64,000 nt of DNA from Rhodobacterales bacterium RIFCSPHIGHO2_02_FULL_62_130 (GTDB lineage: Bacteria; Pseudomonadota; Alphaproteobacteria; Rhodobacterales; Rhodobacteraceae), in contig MHZT01000034.1 of the NCBI GenBank assembly GCA_001828855.1, forward strand, positions 62,001 through 126,000, read 5' to 3'. Both the position numbers and the translations under genes were made by a program. This document shows positions 16,824-25,885 of the stretch, in pieces (position 1 is the first letter of the stretch; the number at the start of each line of letters is the position of its first letter). The notes beneath the pieces are model-generated. The model was not told where the DNA came from and ran no database searches. It saw only the letters and a program-made list of their open reading frames with translations.

Positions 16824-17149
16824 CTAAACATCGCGTCAAAGATTTCCGGTGTCAGCTCTTGCAGGGGCGCACCGGCCCCGCCCTTTGCCTGACATTCCAG
16901 CCAACACCCATCTAGGGCGCGGATCACATCAATATGCCGCAGCTCAAGGGGCAGGCCCATCGCCTCGCCTTGCTCCCTGATTTCCGCAAGGGTCAGGGGT
17001 TGCGGCCCGTGGGCATGCCAGCCGCGCCCCGGCGATATGGCAGCGAACACCTGCCACAGCGCGACCCCGGCCAAGGGCATGGCGGGCGGCTTGCCCGTGG
17101 TCATATGCCGCCTCATGGCTTCCACCATCAACCTTTTCAGCCCGTTCAT
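16820..17149 (-). CDS. Phage protein of unknown function
   Basis: 109 residues, not recognised. Sequence is amphipathic and helical with a tryptophan-rich middle (WQVFAAISPGRGWHAHGPQP) and ends EIFDAMFS. It is the last gene of the leftward late operon, overlapping Rz1 by 4 nt, and converges on the small membrane-protein gene. Late-operon position suggests a lysis-associated or virion-associated role, but nothing more can be read. Confidence 0.6.
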   Translation of the reverse strand: MNGLKRLMVEAMRRHMTTGKPPAMPLAGVALWQVFAAISPGRGWHAHGPQPLTLAEIREQGEAMGLPLELRHIDVIRALDGCWLECQAKGGAGAPLQELTPEIFDAMFS

Positions 17150-17358
17150 TCCAGCACCCCTGCCACTGCCTCAAGCTTCCCGTTTGCACATTGCCGCCCG
17201 GCCTTTTCCGCCGCCGCCGCGCGGATCAGCTCACCCTCTGTTGCGGGTGCCTTGCCGATCCAGCCGGGGCAGGGCGTCAGCAAATCGGGCGGCACCGTTG
17301 CCGGATCACGGCCACACCCGGCCAGCACTATCGCGCAGATAATCAGACAGCCCCGCAT
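17146..17358 (-). CDS. Rz1-like outer-membrane spanin lipoprotein
   Basis: 70 residues starting MRGCLIICAIVLAGCGRDP: a short signal with lipobox L-A-G-C, so the mature lipoprotein is about 57 residues. It is rich in Pro and small residues near its start (VPPDLLTPCPG). It overlaps the 3' end of the Rz-like gene by 53 nt in another frame, the classical Rz/Rz1 arrangement. Rz1 with Rz fuses inner and outer membranes in the last step of lysis. The frame is open upstream, but only this ATG gives the lipoprotein signal. Confidence 0.75.
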   Translation of the reverse strand: MRGCLIICAIVLAGCGRDPATVPPDLLTPCPGWIGKAPATEGELIRAAAAEKAGRQCANGKLEAVAGVLE

Positions 17359-17569
17359 TTGCCCCCACCCCTTCCGCCAAAACCCGATCCAGTTGCGCCG
17401 CCGCCCGATCCGCCGCTTGCTGTCGCACCCGGAAGCGGTCGGCTTCCCGATACCCCTCAAGCGCCGCCGCCTGCGCGCGCAGCTCGCCCCGGACAGCAGA
17501 CAGCCGCCACGATTGCCAGCCAAGGCCAAGCCCTAGACAGACCAGCACCACCAGCCCGGCGCGGATCAT
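17306..17569 (-). CDS. Rz-like inner-membrane spanin
   Basis: 87 residues: an N-terminal TM anchor (MIRAGLVVLVCLGLGLGWQS) followed by a periplasmic coiled coil (LRAQAAALEGYREADRFRVR...). This is the topology of i-spanins. The ATG overlaps the lysozyme stop (ATGA), and the 3' end overlaps the lipoprotein gene out of frame. It belongs to the lysis cassette holin-lysozyme-Rz-Rz1. Confidence 0.75.
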   Translation of the reverse strand: MIRAGLVVLVCLGLGLGWQSWRLSAVRGELRAQAAALEGYREADRFRVRQQAADRAAAQLDRVLAEGVGANAGLSDYLRDSAGRVWP

Positions 17570-18027
17570 GTCACACCCGACAGGCACAGCGCCCGCTCCG
17601 ATGCGCGGCGATTGGTTAAGCCCCGGATCACCCGCCCGTTGTCCTTGTTCCACCGGGGCAGTTGATCGCAGGCCGCGCGCAGCTCGCCCCGGTTCAGCAG
17701 CTTGAACAAGGTCGAGGCGCAAGCCGCCCGCACCCCCACGTTGTAGGTGAAGGACAGCGTGGCCAGATAGACAGGATCGGGCAGGGCGTCGGGCTGTCGC
17801 AGACATGCCACCATGCCCGCCTCATGCTGCACCATGTCTCGCGTAAACATCACGTCACAATCCGCCGCCGTGGCGGTGTCACCGATCCGCACTCCAAGCG
17901 TCGATCCCCGACAGATCGTCGGCACCCCGCCCCCGTCCAGATAGGCCGCCAGCGACAGCCCTTCCCACCCGCCGACAAATGCCAGGGCGATTGCTGCCAC
18001 CGCGCCGCCTTTCGCCACCCGGTTCAT
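17566..18027 (-). CDS. GH24 phage lysozyme with SAR-like N-terminus
   Basis: 153-residue muramidase. Catalytic triad spacing matches T4 lysozyme exactly: E22, D31 (9 later) and T37 (6 later) in GWEGLSLAAYLDGGGVPT. A weakly hydrophobic, Ala/Gly-rich N-terminal helix (GGAVAAIALAFVGG) precedes it, as in signal-arrest-release endolysins that are exported by Sec and released when the membrane is depolarised. Cysteines near the active site (C39, and CDVMF) could take part in activation. Overlaps holin and Rz genes by 4 nt each. Confidence 0.9.
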   Translation of the reverse strand: MNRVAKGGAVAAIALAFVGGWEGLSLAAYLDGGGVPTICRGSTLGVRIGDTATAADCDVMFTRDMVQHEAGMVACLRQPDALPDPVYLATLSFTYNVGVRAACASTLFKLLNRGELRAACDQLPRWNKDNGRVIRGLTNRRASERALCLSGVT

Positions 18028-18209
18028 TTGGCCCACCGCTTGCGGGCATAGCCTGCAATCTGGATTGCCAGCCACAGCGCCGACAGGATCGGCACAAGAT
18101 GCGCCGCCGTGTTGGACGCCTCTGCAAGCGTCGGCATCCATGCAGGCATCGTCACCCCGCCAACCGCCACGCCATTCGTTGCCCGCATCGTAAACCCCTC
18201 GCTTGTCAT
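18024..18209 (-). CDS. Holin-like single-TM protein
   Basis: 61 residues with one central-to-C-terminal hydrophobic helix (AHLVPILSALWLAIQIAGYA) and a basic tail RKRWAK. Size, topology and position immediately before lysozyme fit a phage holin or pinholin that would trigger the SAR endolysin. The ATG has GAGG upstream, and the stop overlaps the lysozyme start. No family is claimed. Confidence 0.65.
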   Translation of the reverse strand: MTSEGFTMRATNGVAVGGVTMPAWMPTLAEASNTAAHLVPILSALWLAIQIAGYARKRWAK

Positions 18210-18219
18210 TTTTTTTGCC

Positions 18220-18405
18220 TCAATCCGGTTGCGGAAGAACGTAGGGCGCTGGCCCCAACTCAAACGCCGCTTCATAAATCGCCCGCCCGTGGGCTTCCGT
18301 GTCGGAATGGTCCGCCGTGAACTGCATCCAGCCCCACACGGGAAAATTGACCTCGCAGTCAATCCGCCCGTCTATCGTCCAAATCGCGTTTCTGATTTGC
18401 ATCAT
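18220..18405 (-). CDS. Small tail-region protein
   Basis: 61 residues with the pattern IDCEVNFPVWGWMQFTADHS then EAHGRAIYEAA, seen in short proteins encoded between tail-fibre and lysis genes of many tailed phages. Function unproven; possibly a tail-fibre accessory or assembly factor. The second of two adjacent ATGs is chosen because it makes an ATGA overlap with the upstream gene. Confidence 0.6.
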   Translation of the reverse strand: MMQIRNAIWTIDGRIDCEVNFPVWGWMQFTADHSDTEAHGRAIYEAAFELGPAPYVLPQPD

Positions 18406-18836
18406 GCAATCCTCACCCACATCGTTGCCAAGTTTGCCGATTGGCTCGGGCTATTGTTCTGCATATGCCCAAGACACTCCCACGTTCCGCTTGGTGATAC
18501 CGTCGAAAGCACCGTCCCACTCATGCCTGCATATTTCAGGGCGCTTCCGGCCTTGGTGGTGCCAGCCGTGGCAAAGGTGGTCGAAATGGCTACGCTTGCG
18601 CCAAGGAACGCATAGGAACCAACGGCACCGACAGCCATGGCTGCAACCCGCGCACCAACCCAAGAAATGCCTTCAGCCGCCACAGTGGTATCCAGCGCAG
18701 CATCCACAAGGCGCGGCGCACCCGATACCCCGGCAAAACCGGCCTCCCAGTTTTCAAACCACCGCCGGAAATGGTCCGCTGTTCCCGGCGCATCCGGCGC
18801 GTATTCGCTCACAGTGTAAGGGGTGTAAGTTGGCAT
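18402..18836 (-). CDS. Putative tail-tip or host-recognition protein
   Basis: 144 residues. N-terminal segment TVSEYAPDAPGTADHFRRWF, then a glycine/alanine-rich middle and a C-terminal beta-rich part ending MWVRIA. It follows the large tail-hub-like protein by 3 bp, so a structural tail-tip role is likely. No fibre repeats or chaperone domain are visible. If this phage has a receptor-binding protein, this or the preceding gene is the candidate. Confidence 0.5.
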   Translation of the reverse strand: MPTYTPYTVSEYAPDAPGTADHFRRWFENWEAGFAGVSGAPRLVDAALDTTVAAEGISWVGARVAAMAVGAVGSYAFLGASVAISTTFATAGTTKAGSALKYAGMSGTVLSTVSPSGTWECLGHMQNNSPSQSANLATMWVRIA

Positions 18837-18839
18837 GAT

Positions 18840-20612
18840 TCAAATCGCCCTATAAGGTTCGTCGCCGTTCGACATTTTCAGCGTTGTGCTGTCGCAGGCA
18901 TAAAAGCCGCGCGCCCGTTGCGCCGCGCTTGACGCGGCATAGGTCGGGCGGGTGTTTTCGGTCGCGTATCCGTAGCGCCCCGTAAAAGCATAGGCTTGCG
19001 CTATCAGCTCAATCTCATGCCCCGGCACCGGCTCAGACCGCCCGACGATCTGGACAGGCACCGCCACGCCGCGCCCAACTTCATCCTGCAACGCCGCCGA
19101 AGTAATCATTGCCACATCGGCCAAGCCGATTGCGGTATCCTTGGCGTCCAGCCTGATACGGTATCGCACCGGCGCAAGCCGGAACCGATTGAGCAACCGC
19201 TTTGACAGGACAACGATTTCCCCATCCGCCCCGTCATTGAACCAGCGGCAAAAGATTTTCCGCGCCCGCGTGTCGCCATAGGCCCGCGCCGACTTGGCTT
19301 CAAAGTCATAGGTGCCGATCCCGCGCGCATAATTGCTGGCATCGGTCGCGCTTTTCGTCGGGTCGAGCTGCACCGAAAAGAACACAACTTCTGTTAGCCG
19401 GGTGCTGTTCTGATCCTCTGACGAAATTGCCTTGATATTGTTGCGGTCTGAAAGGTCGTAAACCGTGTCGCCATCGGGCGGGCGGTTGACCTTGAGAACA
19501 AGCTTTGAGCCGGTCACATCTGGGAAAAGTGAAAAGCCTAAAACTGTCAGCTCGCCTATCAGCTTTGCCACGCCGGTCGGCTGGCAAATATTGGTCCGCA
19601 GCAGAATTTGCGGCATCCAGCGGCTAACCTCTGGCGACCACTCTGCCGCCTTCGGGATCGCACTGGACGGAACATTGCCGAACCCGCAAAGGATTTCCAC
19701 CGCATCATCTATCCGCACACCGTCAAACCACAGCACTTGTTGAAACGTATCTCCCGCCGCGTGGCTGGCCGCGACTGTCTTTGCCACCCCGCGCCCGGTC
19801 AGCGTCACCACGTCACCCGCGCGGGTATAGCTGACAATCTCAGAACCACCGATGCAGGCCCGCCCCGCAGCCGGATATTCCGCCGCCCCGATTCCGGCAG
19901 GCGATAGCGTCAAGGCGGCATCGGTTGAGGTGATCGCCGCCACCAGGACGCCCGAGCTAGGCTTGGGCGCAAGGGCGCGGTCGTTGCCGATCAGGTCAAG
20001 AAGGTCGCTTGCCTCAAGCTTGACGCGCCCGGCATCATCCGGCCCGGCCCAATCGGTCAGCACATAGTTGCGCGTCACGACACCCGACAGCGCCCCGCCA
20101 TCTACAAAGCCTTGCAGCACCCGCAGCGGTCGCCCGGTGTAATAGGGCCAGCGCGCCCGCAGCTTGCCGAAGAAGGTTCCGCGCGTGGCCGGATCATAGC
20201 CCGCCTCGTCGATTTGCGCCGCCCCGCTGATCCGCTCCGCTTGGTAAGGATCGGTCAGCCGGTCGTGATAAGGGAAGTCCAGCAGCTCCACCGCCACCGT
20301 TGCCCGCCGCCCCAAGCTGCCCGAGCTGGCATCCGTCCCGGCAATGTTCACCGTCGCGGCATATTCCGAAACGCTGGACAGCGCCGGGAATATGGTTTCG
20401 CCCTTGGGCAGATTGGCGCGCGGATCGGCAAAGCGAAGGGTTTTCATCACCGGCGAAAAGGCCGCTTTCGCCTTGCAGGTGGCGAAGGTGTTAAAGCACT
20501 TCCGCACCACCGAACCGCCAAGCGCCGCTGTGCAAGCGCCAACCCCGAAGGCCAGCGCGCAGCCTTCATAATCCATCTCTACGATTGTAATCGGTTCACG
20601 CGGCATAGCCAT
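18840..20612 (-). CDS. Tail hub / baseplate-like protein
   Basis: 590 residues, the second largest prophage protein. The N-terminal KCFNTFATCKAKAAF (C-x-N-T-x-A-T-C) motif is one I recognise from hub-type minor tail proteins of siphoviruses. The remainder is beta-rich with repeated short loops and a C-terminal AQRARGFYACDST. It overlaps the preceding tail gene by 17 nt. A place at the distal tail end, with gene order tape measure - tail - hub, is expected for such a protein. No peptidase motif was seen. Confidence 0.6.
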   Translation of the reverse strand: MAMPREPITIVEMDYEGCALAFGVGACTAALGGSVVRKCFNTFATCKAKAAFSPVMKTLRFADPRANLPKGETIFPALSSVSEYAATVNIAGTDASSGSLGRRATVAVELLDFPYHDRLTDPYQAERISGAAQIDEAGYDPATRGTFFGKLRARWPYYTGRPLRVLQGFVDGGALSGVVTRNYVLTDWAGPDDAGRVKLEASDLLDLIGNDRALAPKPSSGVLVAAITSTDAALTLSPAGIGAAEYPAAGRACIGGSEIVSYTRAGDVVTLTGRGVAKTVAASHAAGDTFQQVLWFDGVRIDDAVEILCGFGNVPSSAIPKAAEWSPEVSRWMPQILLRTNICQPTGVAKLIGELTVLGFSLFPDVTGSKLVLKVNRPPDGDTVYDLSDRNNIKAISSEDQNSTRLTEVVFFSVQLDPTKSATDASNYARGIGTYDFEAKSARAYGDTRARKIFCRWFNDGADGEIVVLSKRLLNRFRLAPVRYRIRLDAKDTAIGLADVAMITSAALQDEVGRGVAVPVQIVGRSEPVPGHEIELIAQAYAFTGRYGYATENTRPTYAASSAAQRARGFYACDSTTLKMSNGDEPYRAI

Positions 20613-21390
20613 CTACCTCAAGCCCGAAATCTGCCCACAGCCCGCCCGAGGCAATCGCCGGGCGCAACTCGCCCGCGCCTTCCGCGCGCCGCAGATAGCC
20701 CACGTCGCTCAGGTCATAGGCCGGGCTGGCCAGCCACAGAAACGGCAAGCCGCTGTCGTAATGCCGGGCAAAGGCGGGCAGGCTGGACGCCATCCAAGAC
20801 CGCAGCACCGGGTTAAAGCGGATCGAGTTTTGCACCCCGCGCCGCTTCACCCGGCTGTCAAACACCTGCCCGCCAAGGCTCGATCCTGTCAGCAGCTCCA
20901 CCCGCGCGGCAAAGGGCGTGGGCGTATAGGGCGCGACCACGTTTGCCGGGATCACCAGCCGTTGCCCCACCATCGCCACGCCAATCGCAGGCACCACCGC
21001 ACCAGTCAATTCCAGCCGCCACCGTTGCGCCGACACCGCCCCGAAGATCAGCGCAAGCGGGGTATCATCCCCCGGCGTGATCGTCGCTAAGGTCACATAG
21101 GCCGAAACCGCCGTAGCCGAATACTTCACCACCAGCGTTGCGCCCTTGCTGCCAAGATCATGCGCCACCAGCGCAAGCGCGTCGAAAGTCTCAGCCGCCG
21201 CAAGGGTAAGGGTCAGATCGGCGGGAAGGGCGGTTGGCTTCCAATAGTCAAAGGTCGCAGGCCCGACGATATTTGCCGCCGCCCCGTCCGCCACCGCACT
21301 GGACGCCGCTAGGGTGCCACGCGCAAAGGCGTTGTCAAAAAGCACCGCGGGGCTTTCGGTTTGGGCCGCACCGCTCAAAAGCGAAATCAT
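20596..21390 (-). CDS. Tail protein, beta-sandwich type
   Basis: 264 residues. The first half has the look of a discoidin-like or carbohydrate-binding beta-sandwich (FDYWKPTALPADLTLTLAAA, then FDALALVAHDLG). The second half resembles distal tail proteins with FAARVELLTGSSLGGQVFDS and RFNPVLRSWM. Its position directly after the tape measure matches a Dit-like adaptor linking tube and hub. Overlaps both neighbours (ATGA with the tape measure). Confidence 0.55.
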   Translation of the reverse strand: MISLLSGAAQTESPAVLFDNAFARGTLAASSAVADGAAANIVGPATFDYWKPTALPADLTLTLAAAETFDALALVAHDLGSKGATLVVKYSATAVSAYVTLATITPGDDTPLALIFGAVSAQRWRLELTGAVVPAIGVAMVGQRLVIPANVVAPYTPTPFAARVELLTGSSLGGQVFDSRVKRRGVQNSIRFNPVLRSWMASSLPAFARHYDSGLPFLWLASPAYDLSDVGYLRRAEGAGELRPAIASGGLWADFGLEVDGYAA

Positions 21391-23528
21391 TGCCCGAACT
21401 CCAAAATTAAACCACGGTTGCCAAGCTCTTTCTGAATTGCGGTCGTCAGGTCGATCAGCATTTGCCCGGTATAAAATTTTGTAGCGTCCAGCCCTTCCAC
21501 AAGGAACCGCAAGGGCTGCGCTGACTGCCCACCCGGATTGCTGCCCGAGCTGTCCGCACCAGCTCCACCCGTGGCCGATGAAGTCTTGACGCTGCCGCCA
21601 CCGCCAAGGGCTTTGATAATGCCAGCACCCGCGTTGCCAATCGCCGCCATAGCCGGAAGCTTTGCGATAAAGTTTAGCTTTGGATCGGCCAAAACCTGCG
21701 CCTGCGCCCGCAGCACATTGACAAAGGCCTCGCTTGCCGCCGCCACCCGATGCACTTTTGCAATCTTGCCGGTGCCGTTTGCGGTCAGGGTTGCCAGCGC
21801 GCCAAATAGGGTTTCGGCATTGGCAAGCGTCCCGGTTGCGGCATCATCCCGCAAGGCGCGCAACCGCTCCAAATGTTCAGCCTCTAGTCGCTCAAGCGCC
21901 CCATGCCGCCCGCCCACGGCTGCAAGCTGCGACTCTGTCGCGCCGTTCAAAAGCTGCAAGCTTTCGGCATACCACGAATTAAGAATTTCCCGCTCTGTTT
22001 GCAGATCGGCCAGCAAGGCTTCAATCTTTCCAGATCCGCCACCGCCCTTGCCGCTGCCCGATCCCACCGCGCCCGGCTCGCCCAATAGGGGCGGCGCACG
22101 TCTTGGCCGTGACGTGCTGCCGGGTGCCAGCTTGCTAGGCGTAATCACCCGCCCGCGCGCGTCGGCATCCATCCCGCCCGCGCCAACACCATCCCCGCCG
22201 CTCACGTCCAGCCCGGCGATTAGCCCCATATTTGACAGCAGGCTTGCAGCCCATCCCACGGCATCTTGCAGCGCCGTTGACACCCGGCCCACCGCCGACA
22301 CCGCCCCGTCAAGGTTCACACCGTCAATCTTGTTTGCCGTGGACAAGGCCAGCGCCGCCCGGTCGATCAGCTTTTGCATTTCCGCGCCAAGCTGATCTGC
22401 CGGGATTTTCCCGTCCTTCACTTGCGCCACAAGCGCGCCCATTTGGCCAGTAACATCCGACAGCTCTAGGGCCAGATCATCCGCGCCGATTTCCAACAGG
22501 TATGGGATTTCATTGGAAATAGTATCCGCCGCAACCGTCACCTGCGCTTGCAGCGCGTCGTATAGATAGGCCAGCTCTGCCAAGTCTGCTTTGGATTTTT
22601 CCAAGGCGGTCGAATTTTCCGCAAGCGCATTGGCCAGATCGGCCCCTAGCAAATTCTCTGCCGCCCCTTGTGGGATAAGATCGTCCAGCCGGTCGAACAT
22701 GCCGAAAAACTCAGCCGCCGAAATCACGCCAGACTTGAATATTGCGCCGATCCGCTGGCCCACCATGTCAAACTTGTCGTCAAGCTCTGCCGCCTTGCGG
22801 ATCATCTCAGCATCTATAACCCCACCCGCTGCCCGCGCGTCGGCTATCATGCCATCAATGCCAGCGCGGCCCTCGCTCATGGCCAGCACCATCGCCTTGC
22901 CACCGCGCCCAAAGGCTTCTGTTACAAGCGCCATCTTTTGCGCGGCATCGGGTGAATTTTTCACAACTTCCGCATAGTCGCGCAGTATGTCCAAGGTCGC
23001 CCGCATCTTGCCGTTGCTGTCGGTCAAGGCCACGCCAGATTGTGCCATCACCTGCGCCAAAGTGCCTTGGCCCTTGGCGGCATCCCCAAGCCGATCGGTA
23101 AAGGCTTGCAAGGCGTCGGTTGCCTCGCTGGCATCCACCCCGGCCAGCTTTAACCCTTGCTGCAATCCTTGGAAACTTTCCACATCCATGCCAACCCGGT
23201 CGGCCACGTCCGCTAGGTCGGCCATGCTGGCCACCGCCGCGCGCGCTGCACCGGCCACGCCACTAAGCGCAGACACCGCGACACCCCCGGCGAAAGCCTT
23301 GGCAAAGCCGCCGATTTGACTATGCACCGTCGCAAGGGCTTGATTGATCCGCGCCGCCGCCCGCATTGCGTCGGCCTCCATCGCGCGCGTTGCCGCCGCC
23401 GATCCGCGCTGCAACCCGGTATAGGTCCGCGTCCCGCGCCGTTCCGCCGCCATCATGCGCTTTTCAAACTCGGAAATCCGGGCTTCAAGCATCACCACTA
23501 GCCGCTCGTCTGCACTACCTTCCGCCAT
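21387..23528 (-). CDS. Tail tape measure protein
   Basis: 713 residues. An N-terminal coiled coil (SEFEKRMMAAERRGTRTYTG) precedes Ala/Gly-rich hydrophobic stretches (GGFAKAFAGGVAVSALSGVA) typical of tape measures, long helical middle regions, and a Gly/Ser-rich break near residue 500. By the usual 0.15 nm per residue it predicts a tail near 105 nm. The ATG 2 nt after the terL stop was preferred over a GTG 15 nt upstream. It is unusual for this gene to follow terminase directly. Confidence 0.87.
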   Translation of the reverse strand: MAEGSADERLVVMLEARISEFEKRMMAAERRGTRTYTGLQRGSAAATRAMEADAMRAAARINQALATVHSQIGGFAKAFAGGVAVSALSGVAGAARAAVASMADLADVADRVGMDVESFQGLQQGLKLAGVDASEATDALQAFTDRLGDAAKGQGTLAQVMAQSGVALTDSNGKMRATLDILRDYAEVVKNSPDAAQKMALVTEAFGRGGKAMVLAMSEGRAGIDGMIADARAAGGVIDAEMIRKAAELDDKFDMVGQRIGAIFKSGVISAAEFFGMFDRLDDLIPQGAAENLLGADLANALAENSTALEKSKADLAELAYLYDALQAQVTVAADTISNEIPYLLEIGADDLALELSDVTGQMGALVAQVKDGKIPADQLGAEMQKLIDRAALALSTANKIDGVNLDGAVSAVGRVSTALQDAVGWAASLLSNMGLIAGLDVSGGDGVGAGGMDADARGRVITPSKLAPGSTSRPRRAPPLLGEPGAVGSGSGKGGGGSGKIEALLADLQTEREILNSWYAESLQLLNGATESQLAAVGGRHGALERLEAEHLERLRALRDDAATGTLANAETLFGALATLTANGTGKIAKVHRVAAASEAFVNVLRAQAQVLADPKLNFIAKLPAMAAIGNAGAGIIKALGGGGSVKTSSATGGAGADSSGSNPGGQSAQPLRFLVEGLDATKFYTGQMLIDLTTAIQKELGNRGLILEFGQ

Positions 23529-23530
23529 GG

Positions 23531-25138
23531 TCAAGCCGTCCACATATCATCAGAGAACCACGCCGCCTCAGTGGTGAACCGATCACCACCCGCCGCCGCT
23601 CTTGCCACGGCCATTGCCGTTGCCACCGCCCCGTCAATCTTGTTTCCGCTCTTGGCCTTGTGAAACATCCGCACTCCGGCCTTGTCGGTTTCAACTTGGA
23701 CGTTTTCGAAATTCCAGCGCAGGACAGGGTGCGCCCCGTGGCGGAACTGCCCGGCCAAAATCACCCGCTCAAGCTCTTTCACGGCTGGCCCCATCGACAC
23801 CCAACCCTGCCGAAATTCGACAGCGGGCAGACCATCGCCCACAAGATCGGCCATCATTGACCGCCCGAATGTCGGGTCAAAGGCAATCTCTTGGACATTG
23901 AACCGGGCGCACAATTCGCGGATATGGGTTTCCACCACGCGCAGATCGACAGTGTTGCCGGGCGTCGGGATGATATGGCCATCCTCTGCCCACGTCACAT
24001 AGTCCACCCCGTGCCGATCCCCGCGCGAGCGCAAATTATCTTCCGGGCAAAAGAAGTAAGGGTGAACGGCATAGCCGCCATTCTCATCCCGCCACGCGCA
24101 GACAACTGCTGTTAAGTCCTCGTTTTTCGACAGGTCAACGCCGATCCAGCAAGGGGATTGGGCAATCTCCAAATCCTCCAAGTCAACATCATGCCGCCCC
24201 CGGTCGTAAACGTGCATTTCCACAAACGGGCTTGTCGAGCTGTCGAGCCAGTAATTCAGGTTGAACTGTTTGAAGCTGTCGCGCTCGAAGGGCGAATTGA
24301 CCGCCTTTTGCACAATGTCCCGAAACGCAGCTAGGTCCGGGTAGCCATATTTGAGGCCGGGATTGACGCCATACCATACCGCCTCATCCGCCCAATCGTC
24401 CTCTGGCTCTGCCATGAAGATTACGGGCAGGGTGGCCGGGTCGCTGATCTGGCCCTTTTGCACCCGGATCGCATATTCAAACACATTCCAAGCCAGATTT
24501 TCTTGGCCGCGCCCCGCCGTGGTCAGGGTGAAATCAAGCGTTCCCGGCACCTTCACCAGCGCGGAAGTAAGGGCTTCATATTGCAGCCGGCCCTTATTGC
24601 CTGCCCAAGCGTGCAGCTCGTCCTTTAGCACCACGTTTGGCGTTTTTCCGTGCAGGGCGTTTCCGTCCGCTGCAACCGCGATATAGCGGCTTGAGGTTTC
24701 CGCATGGGCAATCCGGCTCACATACTCGCGCACGTCCAGCCGCTTCCGCAGGCGCACATCATATTGCACGATCATCGCGCATTCCCCGAAAAGCTCTAGG
24801 GCTTGCTCATGGGCGGAAGCTGCCGACACGATCAACTGTCCCGGTTGCCGCTCCGGTCCGATCAGATGTAGCAAGGATATGGCGGCACCAAGCGACGTTT
24901 TACGATTGCCGCGCGGGATAAGCATTGGCACCCGGCGCACAATCCGCCGCCCAAGATCATCGCGCGGCCCATAAATCGCCTTGATAATCGCCTCTTGCCA
25001 CGGGTCCAGTTGGAAGGGGTGGCCGGGTGCAGGGTTCTTGGGGTGTTTCAGCTTGCGCAGGAAATCAACCGCCCGCTGCCCGTATCCAAACGGGTCGGGT
25101 ATTGTCTCCGGGGCGTCTATCCATGCGGGGCGCAACAT
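23531..25138 (-). CDS. terL: Terminase large subunit (Terminase_1 family)
   Basis: 535 residues. The ATPase Walker A is LIPRGNRKTS (74-82), in the P-R-G-N-R-K-T form of HK97-like terminases. Walker B is VVLKDELHAW with D173-E174. The nuclease domain starts WIGVDLSKNEDLTAVV, and a further acidic residue lies in EIAFDPTFGRS, with GNKIDGAVATAMAVARA near the end. TerL cuts concatemeric DNA and drives it into the prohead through the portal. terS lies 10 bp upstream, but both sit far from the portal gene. Confidence 0.94.
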   Translation of the reverse strand: MLRPAWIDAPETIPDPFGYGQRAVDFLRKLKHPKNPAPGHPFQLDPWQEAIIKAIYGPRDDLGRRIVRRVPMLIPRGNRKTSLGAAISLLHLIGPERQPGQLIVSAASAHEQALELFGECAMIVQYDVRLRKRLDVREYVSRIAHAETSSRYIAVAADGNALHGKTPNVVLKDELHAWAGNKGRLQYEALTSALVKVPGTLDFTLTTAGRGQENLAWNVFEYAIRVQKGQISDPATLPVIFMAEPEDDWADEAVWYGVNPGLKYGYPDLAAFRDIVQKAVNSPFERDSFKQFNLNYWLDSSTSPFVEMHVYDRGRHDVDLEDLEIAQSPCWIGVDLSKNEDLTAVVCAWRDENGGYAVHPYFFCPEDNLRSRGDRHGVDYVTWAEDGHIIPTPGNTVDLRVVETHIRELCARFNVQEIAFDPTFGRSMMADLVGDGLPAVEFRQGWVSMGPAVKELERVILAGQFRHGAHPVLRWNFENVQVETDKAGVRMFHKAKSGNKIDGAVATAMAVARAAAGGDRFTTEAAWFSDDMWTA

Positions 25139-25148
25139 TGCTCAAGCC

Positions 25149-25571
25149 TCAAAAATCAAACAGGTCGTCAGTGTCGTCGCTGTTGGCCAGCGTCGGGCGT
25201 GATCGGGATATGGGCGTGGTGCCAAGCTCTGCCCCGATCAGGCGGGCGGTGTTCATCGCGTCCTTTTGCACTTGCAGCGCCGGGTTTTTCTTTACGCCCG
25301 TTACCACCGCTTCCCCGGTTTTCGTGATCGCATAGACCTTGATCAACAGGCCCATGCGCTGCACTTCTTCTTCGGCCTCGCGCACCTGACCCAAGGCAAT
25401 GCAGTAATTCGCTACGCTAGGCAGGTTGTCGCGCGTCAGGATTTTGCGCCCTGACAGGTCCGACACCGTGTCAATCCAAACCTCTTTGGCCATCGGTGAC
25501 AGCCAAGCAGGGGGCGGCACATCGGCCAAGCTGTCCCGCACAATCTGGATATAGGGCTTCGTGCCTTTCAT
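25149..25571 (-). CDS. terS: Terminase small subunit (P27 family)
   Basis: 140 residues. The order PPPAWLSPMAKEVWIDTVSD, then LTRDNLPSVANYCIALGQVR, then VKKNPALQVQKDAMNTARLI is that of P27-type small terminases, which recognise the packaging site and form a ring. It ends with an acidic tail (DDTDDLFDF). The ATG overlaps the stop of the head-closure gene, and terL follows closely. Confidence 0.85.
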   Translation of the reverse strand: MKGTKPYIQIVRDSLADVPPPAWLSPMAKEVWIDTVSDLSGRKILTRDNLPSVANYCIALGQVREAEEEVQRMGLLIKVYAITKTGEAVVTGVKKNPALQVQKDAMNTARLIGAELGTTPISRSRPTLANSDDTDDLFDF

Positions 25572-25885
25572 CCCGCCGCCTCGCAATGCAGCTCAAGCCC
25601 GCGCCCCGCGTCGGCCTCGTCTATGGCTGTCAGGTTGTAGGCCGCGCCATTCCATAGCACCCGATCCGCAAGGGTCAGGCCGGGCAGGGCGCGCACCCGC
25701 CACACCATCGCCACCAGCTCGCGCGCGCCCGCCGTGGCCTCTGTCTTTTCCGCCATGCCTTCCCGCACCTTTTCCGCGCGCAAGGTGGCCAGCGTGGCCC
25801 ACACTTCCACCGGCGTTCCATAGGCGTCGGGCGTCACCGTGGCGCGCTCCAACCGGATCACATGGCGCAACTTGCCCGCCCTCAC
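25568..25885 (-). CDS. Head closure / head-tail adaptor protein
   Basis: 105 residues: MRAGKLRHVIRLERAT at the N-terminus, then YGTPVEVWATLATLRAEK and MVWRVRALPGLTLADRVLW. This is the Phage_H_T_join (SPP1 gp16-like) pattern of a small beta-barrel that seals the connector. It overlaps neighbours by 4 nt on both sides. In canonical phages this gene follows the gp6-type connector; here the neck genes run in altered order ahead of terminase. Confidence 0.8.
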   Translation of the reverse strand: MRAGKLRHVIRLERATVTPDAYGTPVEVWATLATLRAEKVREGMAEKTEATAGARELVAMVWRVRALPGLTLADRVLWNGAAYNLTAIDEADAGRGLELHCEAAG

